Counted from the stretch's first letter, positions 7,590-15,880 are shown. The stretch is DNA of 18,831 nt from Planctomycetota bacterium (GCA_018897395.1 JAHIKV010000097.1:1-18831); one strand, 5' to 3'. Translations and numbers: made by a program. The notes: generated from the sequence alone by a model not told the origin.

Positions 7590-8776
7590 TGATTGCCGAG
7601 ACCACGCACGGATCGCTCACGTTTTGCTCGATCGAGCCGGATAGCGGCCTGGGCTCGGCGCTCGAGCGCCCGCCGGCCGACGCCTTGGGGCGGATCGAGG
7701 CCTCGGGGCTTCGCGGCCGCGGCGGAGCGGGCTTTCCCACCAGCCTGAAATGGGAGCTGGCCATCAAAAGCCCCGGCGAGTATAAATACGTCATCTGCAA
7801 CGCCGACGAAGGCGAGCCGGGAACCTTCAAGGACCGTGTGATCCTCTCCGATTTCGCCGATCTGGTCTTCGAGGGCATGACGATCGGCGCGTTTGTGATC
7901 GGCGCGAAACACGGCATCGTCTATCTCCGCGGCGAATACGCCTATCTCCGTTCGCATCTGGAAAACGTGTTGCGGCGGCGGAGGGCGCAAAACCTGTTGG
8001 GCAAGAACATCCACGGCCTGGAAGGATTCGATTTCGACGTCGAAATCCGCATGGGCGCCGGGGCCTACGTCTGCGGCGAGGAAACGGCCCTGATCGAGTC
8101 GCTCGAAGGCCAGCGCGGCGAGCCTCGCAACCGCCCTCCCTTCCCGATCGACACCGGATACCTCGGCAACCCGACAATCGTCAACAACGTCGAGACGTTC
8201 GCCTGGGTCGTCTGCATCCTGGCAAAGGGCGCCAAGTGGTTCAATAGCATCGGCACCAAAAAATCGACCGGGTTGAAGCTGTTCAGCGTCTCGGGCGATT
8301 GCAGTCAACCGGGCGTCTACGAGTTTCCCATGGGGATCACGGTCGCCGAATTGTTGAAGGAGGTGGGCGGTGAGGGGGCCAAGGCGGTGCAGGTGGGCGG
8401 GGCCGCCGGTCAGTGCGTGCCCGCCGCCCAATTCGAGCGGACCATCGCCTACGAGGACGTTCCCACCGGCGGGTCGGTAATCGTCTTCGGCCCGGGGCGA
8501 GACATGCTCCGCGTGGCCGAAAACTTCCTCGAGTTTTTCGCCGACGAGTCGTGCGGCCAATGCACGCCCTGCCGGGAAGGCACTCCGAAATTGATCGAAG
8601 GCGTCAAGATGCTCCAGCAAGGCCGCTGTTCGATGCAATATCTCCACGAGCTTTGTTCGTTGGGAGAAACCATGCAGGCGGCCTCCAAGTGCGGTTTGGG
8701 CCAAATGGCCCCCAACGCCTTTCTCTCGATCGTCGAGCATTTTCAGGACGAAATCCTCGGAAGGATCGGAAGGTAA
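7589..8776 (+). CDS. hydB: NuoF-like NADH/FMN-binding subunit of [FeFe]-hydrogenase
   Basis: The 395-aa flavoprotein is homologous to complex I NuoF and exchanges electrons with NAD(H). GLRGRGGAGFPTSLKW (40-55) binds nucleotide, and CNADEGEPGTFKDR (70-83) and GAGAYVCGEETALIESLEG bind FMN. An SLBB-like domain follows. The C-terminal [4Fe-4S] site is CGQCTPC (C322, C325, C328) plus C368 in SKCGLGQ. Compared with long HydB proteins such as that of Thermotoga maritima, there is no N-terminal thioredoxin-like [2Fe-2S] domain and no C-terminal two-cluster ferredoxin domain; the protein ends at the NuoF core. Start at 7589 overlaps the hydC stop. The next gene, hydA, is 178 bp away across a repeat element. 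Confidence 0.93.
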   Translation: MIAETTHGSLTFCSIEPDSGLGSALERPPADALGRIEASGLRGRGGAGFPTSLKWELAIKSPGEYKYVICNADEGEPGTFKDRVILSDFADLVFEGMTIGAFVIGAKHGIVYLRGEYAYLRSHLENVLRRRRAQNLLGKNIHGLEGFDFDVEIRMGAGAYVCGEETALIESLEGQRGEPRNRPPFPIDTGYLGNPTIVNNVETFAWVVCILAKGAKWFNSIGTKKSTGLKLFSVSGDCSQPGVYEFPMGITVAELLKEVGGEGAKAVQVGGAAGQCVPAAQFERTIAYEDVPTGGSVIVFGPGRDMLRVAENFLEFFADESCGQCTPCREGTPKLIEGVKMLQQGRCSMQYLHELCSLGETMQAASKCGLGQMAPNAFLSIVEHFQDEILGRIGR

Positions 8777-8779
8777 GGA

Positions 8780-8951
8780 GTTGTCAGTTTTCAGTTATCA
8801 GTTGTCAGTCCCTTTTTGATTCTTGCCGTACAACATTCAAATTGATGGATGATAGCCTTCTGCTTGCTCGATCACCTACACATCGAACTGACAACTGACA
8901 ACTGACAACTGACAACTGACAACTGACAACTAAAAACTAAAAACTAAAAAC
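8780..8951. repeat. Heptamer element between hydB and hydA: tandem array, spacer, inverted tandem array
   Basis: The left array at 8780-8809 reads GTTGTCA, GTTTTCA, GTTATCA, GTTGTCA. A spacer of 76 bp follows. The right array at 8886-8930 is the reverse complement heptamer (AACTGAC, about six copies), continuing as three copies of TAAAAAC (8931-8951). It occupies nearly the whole hydB-hydA gap and ends three bases before the hydA ATG, so no Shine-Dalgarno sequence is present there. No gene in the spacer. Confidence 0.85.
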
Positions 8952-8954
8952 ATC

Positions 8955-10976
8955 ATGTCCGACGAACTGCTCCCCCACGGCCATCCCACCCGCGCCCCGG
9001 CCAGCCAACGCGGCCGCACGGCCGAAGTGCTCGAACACGCCAAGGCGCTCGGCAAACAGATCGAGGTGACGATCGACGGCCGCGCGATCACCGTGCCGCT
9101 GGGGACCACGATCCTCGAGTCCGCACAACAATTAGGCATTCGCATCCCGACGCTTTGCTATCACCAGGACTTGTGTCTGGCCGGCGTGTGTCGGATTTGC
9201 GTGGTCGAGGTCGAGGGGCAAAGGGCGCTGCAAGCGTCGTGCAGCTACCCGATCACCGCGCCGATCCACGTTAAGACCCACACGCCCGCGGTCCGCAAGG
9301 CCCGGCGGCACATTCTGGACCTCATGCTGGCCAACCACTACGGCGAGTGCTACACGTGCAACCGCAACGGCAATTGCGAGTTGCAATCGCTGGCCGAGGA
9401 ATACGGCGTGGACTATTTCCGCTTCGGCCGCATGGAGAAACCGCGCTACGAGATCGATCTTTCGAGCCACGCCCTGGTGCGCGACATGAACAAGTGCGTG
9501 CTCTGCCGGCGCTGCGTGCGGACCTGTATCGACCTCCAGGAAGTCGGCGTGCTGGAGGCCATCGACCGCGGCAACCGCATCAAGATCGCCACCTTCGGCG
9601 ACAAACCGCTCTCCGACGTCGTCTGCATCAACTGCGGCCAGTGCATCAACCGCTGTCCCACCGGCGCGTTGAGGGCGAACGACAACACCGACGAGGTCTG
9701 GCAGGCGATCGACGATCCGACCAAGCACGTCGTCATCCAAACGGCGCCCAGTCCCCGCGCCGGAATCGGCGAGTGCTTCGGCCTGCCCCCCGGCCAACCG
9801 ATGACCTTTCGGATGAACACCGCCCTGCGCTATTGCGGCTTCGACAAGGTGTTCGACACCAACTTCGCCGCCGATCTGACGATCATCGAGGAGGGCACGG
9901 AGTTGCTGCTGCGGTTGAAGGCCGCGATGGCAAATGATGAATGTAGAATGATGAATGATGAATCGGCACTCCAGCATCCCGAACGATCCCAATCGCAGAG
10001 CATTCATAATTCATCATTCATAAATCATAATTTTCCCGTCCCCCTTCCCCAGTTCACCAGTTGTTCGCCAGGCTGGGTGAAGTTCGCCGAACACTTCTAC
10101 CCGGAGTATCTTGATCACGTATCCACCTGCAAAAGCCCCCAGCAGATGTTCGGCGCCCTGCTGAAAACTTTCTATGCCGAAAAGACGGGCGTCAATCCGC
10201 GCGACATCGTCACCGTGGCGCTGATGCCCTGCTCGGCCAAGAAGTTTGAGTGCAACCGCCCGGAAATGTGCGCCAGCGGATACAAGGACATCGACTACGG
10301 CCTGACCACCCGCGAACTGGCCAAGATGATCCGCGAAGTGGGCGTCGATCTGCCGAACATGCCCAAGTCCGATTTCGACGATCCTTTCGGCACCGCCACC
10401 GGCTCCGGGGTCATCTTCGGCGTCACCGGCGGCGTGATGGAATCGGCCATCCGCACCGTGTTTGAACTGGTCACCGGCAAGAAGGTCGAGAACCTCTTCG
10501 ACCACGCCGAGGTGGTCCCCGTGCGCGGATTCGAGGGCATCCGCTACGCCGAGTTGCCGATCGTCGAGGTCGGGCCGGTGCCGGCCATCATCTCGCACCT
10601 ATTCAAGGACTGGAACTGGCTGAAGGGCGCTACCTTGAAAGTCGCCGTCGCACACGGCACGGCAAACGCCAAGCGAGTCATGGAGGACATCAAGGCGGGC
10701 GGAAAATTCAGCGAATGTCACTTCATCGAGTTCATGGCCTGCCCCGGAGGCTGCTTGGGGGGCGGCGGACAGCCGATCCCCACCAGCCCGGAAATCCGCG
10801 CCGCCCGCGCCAAGGCAATCTACGACGAGGACCGCTCGTACACCATCCGCAAGTCGCACGAAAACCCGGCCCTGCTGCAAGTCTACGCCGACTTCCTCAC
10901 CGACGGCCCTTGCGGCCATCGCAGCCACAAATTGTTGCACACCCACTACACGCCCCGCGGCAAGTACATCGCGTGA
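8955..10976 (+). CDS. hydA: Catalytic subunit of [FeFe]-hydrogenase with an in-frame repeat insertion
   Basis: The 673-aa enzyme reduces protons or oxidises H2. Domains in order: NuoG-like [2Fe-2S] (C68, C79, C82, C96); His-ligated [4Fe-4S] (H128, C132, C135, C141); two-cluster ferredoxin (C181/184/187/191 and C224/227/230/234); H-cluster domain with L1 FTSCSPGW (C370), L2 MPCSAKKFE (C426), L3 FMACPGGCLGGGGQP (C596, C600); and a C-terminal small-subunit-like segment. About 37 residues (roughly 325-361, with MANDECRMMNDE and IHNSSFINHNF) separate EEGTEL from L1, where Clostridium pasteurianum CpI has only a short loop; they are coded by a heptamer repeat. L1 has Ser where CpI has its second Cys. 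Start ATG 8955 lacks a Shine-Dalgarno. Maturases HydEFG are not in the window. Confidence 0.95.
   Translation: MSDELLPHGHPTRAPASQRGRTAEVLEHAKALGKQIEVTIDGRAITVPLGTTILESAQQLGIRIPTLCYHQDLCLAGVCRICVVEVEGQRALQASCSYPITAPIHVKTHTPAVRKARRHILDLMLANHYGECYTCNRNGNCELQSLAEEYGVDYFRFGRMEKPRYEIDLSSHALVRDMNKCVLCRRCVRTCIDLQEVGVLEAIDRGNRIKIATFGDKPLSDVVCINCGQCINRCPTGALRANDNTDEVWQAIDDPTKHVVIQTAPSPRAGIGECFGLPPGQPMTFRMNTALRYCGFDKVFDTNFAADLTIIEEGTELLLRLKAAMANDECRMMNDESALQHPERSQSQSIHNSSFINHNFPVPLPQFTSCSPGWVKFAEHFYPEYLDHVSTCKSPQQMFGALLKTFYAEKTGVNPRDIVTVALMPCSAKKFECNRPEMCASGYKDIDYGLTTRELAKMIREVGVDLPNMPKSDFDDPFGTATGSGVIFGVTGGVMESAIRTVFELVTGKKVENLFDHAEVVPVRGFEGIRYAELPIVEVGPVPAIISHLFKDWNWLKGATLKVAVAHGTANAKRVMEDIKAGGKFSECHFIEFMACPGGCLGGGGQPIPTSPEIRAARAKAIYDEDRSYTIRKSHENPALLQVYADFLTDGPCGHRSHKLLHTHYTPRGKYIA
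9934..10032. repeat. Heptamer element inserted in frame inside hydA
   Basis: The left array (9934-9961) reads ATGATGA, ATGTAGA, ATGATGA, ATGATGA. A spacer of 40 bp follows. The right array (10002-10029) reads ATTCATA, ATTCATC, ATTCATA, AATCATA, the inverted form of the left unit. The layout is the same as the element at 8780-8951, with a different heptamer. It keeps the hydA frame open. Confidence 0.85.
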
Positions 10977-11300
10977 GCAAATGGGCAAGGGGGGGCGATG
11001 CTTGGAATGTTACGGCCGTTCCGATTATTCCAGTCATTCCGCCCGTTTCTCAACCACACTTTTCGGATAGCCTCTTAGAACGTGTTTTGAAATTGAAATA
11101 TCCGTATTTAGCCCCGGGTGAATACACCCGGGGCAAGCGGTTTTTCACGGTCAATCCGGCCCGCCGTGTATTCACGGCGGGCTAAATGAATGATTTTAAA
11201 ACACGTTCTTGGACTTTAGTGTTTCAAGCTCCTATTATTCATACGGGCACATACGGGCAACATGTTTGCCGACAGACAAGATTCGGCAAAACGAAGAGCA
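10977..11300. other. Gap between hydA and the TPR protein gene
   Basis: This gap contains only repeat copy B (11077-11209). I see no hairpin terminator directly after hydA in 10977-11076 and no convincing promoter in 11210-11300. An open frame that begins at 11186 inside the repeat is spurious. Confidence 0.6.
11077..11209 (-). repeat. 133-bp inverted-terminal-repeat element, copy B
   Basis: This is the reverse complement of copy A (4064-4197), differing by two substitutions and one A in a short A-run. The paired-hairpin core is at 11107-11186. Ends are AGAACGTGTTTT and AAAACACGTTCT. It lies 100 bp after the hydA stop, so A and B bracket lysA, the protease gene and hydCBA. Confidence 0.9.
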
Positions 11301-12434
11301 ATGTATCCCGAGCGTTTTCACCGGATGAGACCTGTATTTTCAATCGTGGTTTTGCTTTTCGCCGCGCAAATCGCGTCGGCGGCGGATGTGTCCGTATTTG
11401 CAACTCCGCGGCCAAATGCGTTGGAGGAACGGCTGTTTGCCGACGCGGCCGACGGCCGGCTGGACGAGTTCTCGCCCCTGGATGCCGCGCTGGTGGCCAG
11501 CGGGATCGAGGACGTCGATTCCTTGCGCCGCTACGAGCGGAAGGCGGCCGCGCTGGTCGAGCAGCTTCGCAACTCGGACAAACTCGCCGACGCGCCGCGC
11601 GAGCGGGTCGAGGCGATCTTCGACTTCATGCACCGACGCGTGCTGCGCGGCGGATACGACCTGAAACATACGGACCTTCGTCGGGTATTGGACGAGGGGC
11701 ATTACAACTGCGTCACCGCCACCGTGCTGTTCAACTATCTTGCCGGCCGTCTGGGGCTGAATTGCCGAGGGCTGCAAATGCCCGGCCACGCGATGAGCCG
11801 CCTGCTGCTGGCCGACGGACCGCTCGACGTCGAGACCACCTGCCCGCGCTGGTTCCAATTGGCGGACGATCCGCGACGTCGAACGGCCGTCGTGGGCAAG
11901 ACGATCGGGGCGGCGGCGGCGGCCGACCCCTCGAAGGCGAGACAAGTATCGCCGATCCAATTGGCGGCGATGATCTATTACAACCGGGGCGTCGATCTGC
12001 TGGCGGAGAACCGTTTCGCCGAAGCGGCCGCCGCCAACACGAAGGCCCTCCGGCTCGATCCGGCCAGCGCCATCGCCCGCGGCAATCTGCTGGCGACGAT
12101 CAACAACTGGTCGATCGAATTGGGCAACCGAGGCGAATATGCCGAGGCGGTGGAGCTGCTGCGGCAAGGAATGGCGCTGGACTCGCGCTTCGAGGCGTTC
12201 GTTCAGAACTACGTTCACGTCCACCGCCAATGGGTCGAGCATCTTTGCCGCCAGCGCCGATTCGAGGAAGCGCTTGAAATCTTGTCTTCGGCCGCGGCCG
12301 AAATGCCCGAGGTCGATTATCTCGTTCGCGCTCAGGACGAAGTCTGCAATCGTTGGTCGCAGGCCCTCGCCGCTCCGCGTTCCGTGCGGATGCACCAACT
12401 GCCTTGCGCCATTTGCACGCCGCCGGTGGATTGA
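11301..12434 (+). CDS. Secreted transglutaminase-like / TPR protein
   Basis: The predicted 377-aa exported protein has an N-terminal hydrophobic signal (FSIVVLLFAAQIASA). A transglutaminase-like core follows: YDLKHTDLRRVLDEGHYNCVTATVLFNYL, with candidate catalytic C137, then LQMPGHAMSRLL with H163 and a possible acidic third residue at LDVETT. This is the cysteine-protease-fold arrangement of SirB1/transglutaminase-like proteins. The C-terminal half has tetratricopeptide-type helices (YYNRGVDLLAENRFAEAAAANTKALRLDP and the following repeat). The tail is MHQLPCAICTPPVD. Start is uncertain: ATGs at 11262, 11301 and 11325 are all in frame and none has a good Shine-Dalgarno; 11301 or 11325 gives a sensible signal peptide. 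Whether it is an active enzyme is not shown. It converges with the next gene. Confidence 0.75.
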   Translation: MYPERFHRMRPVFSIVVLLFAAQIASAADVSVFATPRPNALEERLFADAADGRLDEFSPLDAALVASGIEDVDSLRRYERKAAALVEQLRNSDKLADAPRERVEAIFDFMHRRVLRGGYDLKHTDLRRVLDEGHYNCVTATVLFNYLAGRLGLNCRGLQMPGHAMSRLLLADGPLDVETTCPRWFQLADDPRRRTAVVGKTIGAAAAADPSKARQVSPIQLAAMIYYNRGVDLLAENRFAEAAAANTKALRLDPASAIARGNLLATINNWSIELGNRGEYAEAVELLRQGMALDSRFEAFVQNYVHVHRQWVEHLCRQRRFEEALEILSSAAAEMPEVDYLVRAQDEVCNRWSQALAAPRSVRMHQLPCAICTPPVD

Positions 12435-12511
12435 CTTCGGATTGTGCTGTTTTCGGCGTCCCGCCAAACGGCCGAAACCGAAAGTGACCCGTCCGGTTTT
12501 CTACGGTCGCC

Positions 12512-13006
12512 TCACTCGATCCCGGTCGACGGATATACCGGGGTCGGACCGCTGTTCGACCATGATCCGGCCGGGATCGGACCGGACCACACAACCGGCG
12601 GCAATCGGCGCACTGCCTCGCGTGCAACCGTTCCGCTCCGCTGGCCGCCCGAGAGGCCCGCGAAATGGACCGGCGCCAACGGCTCTTCCATCACCGGCGG
12701 CGCAGCCGTCGGTCCTTCCGTCGCCGGCAAGTCATCCGTCGGCGATACGTCATATTCGATCGTAGGCGCCGTCTCTTCCGGTTGCGGATCGTCCTTTGCG
12801 AACCGGTCGGTTGCTTCCGGCGTCGCAACGGGCGGGGCCGGGGTTGCCGGTTGCTCCGGCGAGGCGGCCGGCGGCGATTCGTCGCTCGTCTTCGAGGCCA
12901 ACGCCGGCTCGACCATTTGCCAAACGATCGGATAACGCGCCGTGTTCAGTCCGATCGAAACCGCGGCCAACACCAGCCCGAATATCGTGGCCATCGTTTT
13001 GGCCAT
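12512..13006 (-). CDS. Small membrane-anchored Pro/Ala-rich protein of unknown function
   Basis: A 164-aa protein with one N-terminal hydrophobic segment (MAKTMATIFGLVLAAVSIGL...), either signal anchor or uncleaved signal, followed by a low-complexity region rich in Pro, Ala, Glu and Thr (PPAASPEQPATPAPPVATPE). A short C-terminal stretch follows (VVWSGPIPAGSWSNSGPTPVYP). I recognise no domain. The frame opens at 13060, but the ATG at 13006 is preceded by GGAGGG about 4 bases away and gives a clean signal anchor. It converges with the TPR protein gene, leaving 77 bp between them. A coding call rests on the ribosome site, the hydrophobic N-terminus and the codon pattern, so it is less certain than its neighbours. 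Confidence 0.6.
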   Translation of the reverse strand: MAKTMATIFGLVLAAVSIGLNTARYPIVWQMVEPALASKTSDESPPAASPEQPATPAPPVATPEATDRFAKDDPQPEETAPTIEYDVSPTDDLPATEGPTAAPPVMEEPLAPVHFAGLSGGQRSGTVAREAVRRLPPVVWSGPIPAGSWSNSGPTPVYPSTGIE

Positions 13007-13165
13007 AACACCCTCCCCTTGAGCCAGTTGAACTTTTTTGCCCGCGTGAAAACCATACACCCTCCAAGCGCCGAGGCAAGCGAAAAAGGCTTTATGATGG
13101 ACGAAGCGGCGCGAAACTTGAAGGAGCGAAACGGTTGGGTAAACGGTAGCGAGGGAAAAAATTTG

Positions 13166-13207
13166 GCCTCCTCACCAGAATTCGTGGGTGAATTCTGGTG
13201 AGGAGGC
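13166..13207. repeat. Perfect 18-bp-stem hairpin
   Basis: Arms 13166-13183 and 13190-13207 are exact inverted repeats (GCCTCCTCACCAGAATTC on the left) with a 6-base loop GTGGGT. There is no T-run after either arm, so a repeat unit is more likely than a terminator. Confidence 0.8.
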
Positions 13208-13382
13208 ACAATTCGATCATCGCTTACTTCACCGACCAAGCCTTCCCCTCCCTCCTACCTCTACCTCCGTGACCGGGTACGACGCCCCCGAGGCCGCCAA
13301 AATGCTCCGCCGTCCGATGCGAGACCCGTGGACGATATGACAGCCCGCTCTTCTTGTTCCCACGCAGAGCATGGGGACGAGG

Positions 13383-13411
13383 GTGACAATCGGTCTTCCG
13401 GTGGATATAAT
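13383..13411 (+). promoter_or_regulatory. Strong sigma-70-type promoter for the exporter operon
   Basis: GTGACA (13383-13388) and a perfect TATAAT (13406-13411) are 17 bp apart. The predicted start is near 13418, immediately before the GAGG ribosome site (13420-13423), so the leader would be very short. Confidence 0.6.
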
Positions 13412-13433
13412 GCACTTTTGAGGAATTGCCGCC

Positions 13434-15127
13434 ATGGTCCGATTCGCCGCCACCGCCCCGATGCGTCGCGGGTTCTCGACCCGCAAGCTGCTGGTTGCGC
13501 TGGCGCTGGTGTTGGCGTTGCCGGCGTTGGGGTTCTCGTTGTGGCCGAAGTTTTCTTGGTCGAAGCCCGACGCCGGTCCAATGATGTACCGCGTGGAACG
13601 GGGCGAATTCATCCACGAGATCACCGATCGCGGCAACGTGGAAAGCGCCAACAACGTGGAAATCCGCTGCCAAGTGAAGTCCAAGGGGACCGGTGGCACC
13701 ACGATTCTGGAGATCGTGCCCGAGGGAACCACGGTCCAACCCGGCGACGTGCTCGTACGGCTGGACAGCTCCGCCTTGGAGAACGAAGAGACAACGCAAC
13801 AGATCGCCTGCGGCAACAGCGAGGCGGTACTGATCCAGGCCCAGAAGATACTCGACACGGTGGTCATCGCCAAGCGCGAGTATCTTGAAGGGCTGTTCAG
13901 GCAGGAGGCGCAGACCATCCAGAACGAAATCTTCATGGCCGAGGAGAACATGAGCCGGGCCGTGGAATACCTGAAATACAGCAAACGCCTGGCGGCCAAG
14001 GGATACATCACCAAACAGCAGTTGAAGGCCGACCGCTTCGCGGTGGATCAGGCCCGCAACTCGCTGGAAATCGCCAAGACCAAGTTGGACGTGCTGCAGA
14101 GGTTCACCAAGGAGAAGATGATCGTCCAGTTGGAAAACGACATCAAGACGGCCGAGGCGAACGTCAAGGCCAATCGGGCCTCGCACAACCTCGACATGAA
14201 GCGACTCGCCCTGATCGAGAGCCAGATCGAGAAGTGCGTGATCCGCTCGCCGGAGGCGGGCCAGGTGGTCTACGCCAACGTCACCGGATGGCGTGGCTCG
14301 AAGGAGGTGATCATCGAGGCCGGCGAGCAGGCCCGCGAGCGGCAAGTCTTGATTCGGCTGCCCGACCCCAAGCGGATGCAGGTGGTGGCGAAGATCAACG
14401 AGTCGAAGATCACGCTGGTCGAGCGGGGGATGCCGGCCACGATCCGCCTGGACGCCTTCCCGGAACTCGAACTGCACGGCACGGTGGAGAAGGTCGACGA
14501 GTTTCCCGTGCCCACTTCGTTTTCCGGTTCCAGCGTGAAGGAATACGAGACGACGGTGCGGATCAACGAATCGCCGCCCGGGCTGCGACCTGGGCTGACC
14601 GCCGAAGTGCGCATCCGCTTGGAGCACCTTCCCGACGTATTACTGGCGCCGGTTCAAGCCGTTTTCGAGCAGGACGAAAATTTCTATTGCGTCACCGGCG
14701 AGGGCAACCGGCGGTATGCCCGGAAAGTCGCCATCGGAGCTACCAACGACAAAACGGTCGTGGTGCGAGGGGGCCTTTTCGAGGGGGAAGAAGTGGTGCT
14801 CAACGCCGCGGCCTATCGCGACAAAGTGGATCTGTCGGAGACGGCCTTGGAACCTCGAGCCGTCGCGGCGCCGGCCGCGAAACGGGCCGCGGATGCGGAC
14901 CGCGCAGCCGCAAAAAATCGGGCCGCGGACGCGGAGAAGATGTTCCGCCAGTTCGACGGCAACGGCGACGGGACGCTGCAACTCGACGAGTTGCCGGAAG
15001 GATTGCGCGACGCGTTGAAAGCGGCCGATGGGAACGACGACGGCGAGATCGACCAAACGGAATGGATCGCAGCCGCCAAACGTTTCCGCAATCAGGGCGG
15101 CGGTCCCGCCAAGCCGAGAGCCAAACC

Positions 15128-15131
<4 letters not shown>
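13434..15131 (+). CDS. HlyD/MacA-family membrane fusion protein with two C-terminal EF-hands
   Basis: A 565-aa periplasmic adaptor of an ABC exporter. N-terminal membrane anchor at about 18-36 (LLVALALVLALPALGF), split lipoyl-like half-motif ILEIVPEGTTVQPGDVLVRL (91-110), a long coiled-coil hairpin (about 115-275), the second lipoyl half (IEKCVIRSPEAGQVVYANV), and beta-barrel and membrane-proximal domains (VPTSFSGSSVKEYETTVRI, GLRPGLTAEVRIRLE). An Ala/Arg-rich linker leads to two canonical EF-hand loops, DGNGDGTLQLDE (508-519) and DGNDDGEIDQTE (532-543), with Asp/Asn at 1, 3, 5 and Glu at 12. EF-hands are not part of normal MacA. Start ATG 13434 has GAGG 10 bases upstream. Its stop overlaps the ABC gene start (ATGA). 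Confidence 0.9.
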
Positions 15132-15814
<683 letters not shown>

Positions 15815-15820
<6 letters not shown>

Positions 15821-15880
15821 CAGCCGCCGGTACGGCGGCTTGCGGCAGAACACGGACCGCCGTGCCGGCGGCCGCTAAAC
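15815..15880. repeat. 66-bp paired-hairpin repeat (TTTAGC...GCTAAA family) on the ABC gene stop
   Basis: The ends GTTTAGCAGCCGCC (15815-15828) and GGCGGCCGCTAAAC (15867-15880) are inverted copies with one mismatch. Inner hairpins are GCCGCCG/CGGCGGC (15823-15829, 15833-15839) and CCGCCG/CGGCGG (15857-15862, 15866-15871), each with a 3-base loop. The right-end sequence CTAAACGACAAT occurs twice (15875-15886, 15907-15918). Confidence 0.75.

Larger units (their letters stand above)
13007..13433. other. 427-bp gap between divergent genes: a hairpin repeat and a promoter
   Basis: It holds the 42-bp perfect hairpin at 13166-13207 and a strong promoter candidate at 13383-13411. A 35-codon open frame (13096-13203) ending in SSPEFVGEFW is coded partly by the hairpin and lacks a ribosome site, so I do not call it a gene. 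Nothing else is visible. Confidence 0.6.

Noticed and set aside
8886..8951. Regular repeat array resembling a CRISPR
   Set aside because: The period is 7 bp with no spacers between units and no cas genes; it is a simple tandem array.
4064..11209. A composite transposon bounded by insertion sequences
   Set aside because: The bounding copies are only about 134 bp and encode nothing, no transposase lies between them, and no clear target duplication is visible. A repeat-bracketed block is all that can be claimed.
11186..12277. Plus-strand open frame of 363 codons beginning MNDFKTRSWTL
   Set aside because: It starts inside repeat copy B and then runs out of frame with the TPR protein gene. The same MNDFKTRS start appears on the minus strand at 4087 from copy A, so the shared N-terminus is repeat sequence.
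13096..13203. Small open frame of 35 codons ending SSPEFVGEFW
   Set aside because: Its end is coded by the 18-bp hairpin and there is no ribosome site.
13224..14627. Minus-strand open frame of 467 codons
   Set aside because: It is the antisense shadow of the membrane fusion protein gene, rich in His, Arg, Gly and Leu, with no recognisable motifs.
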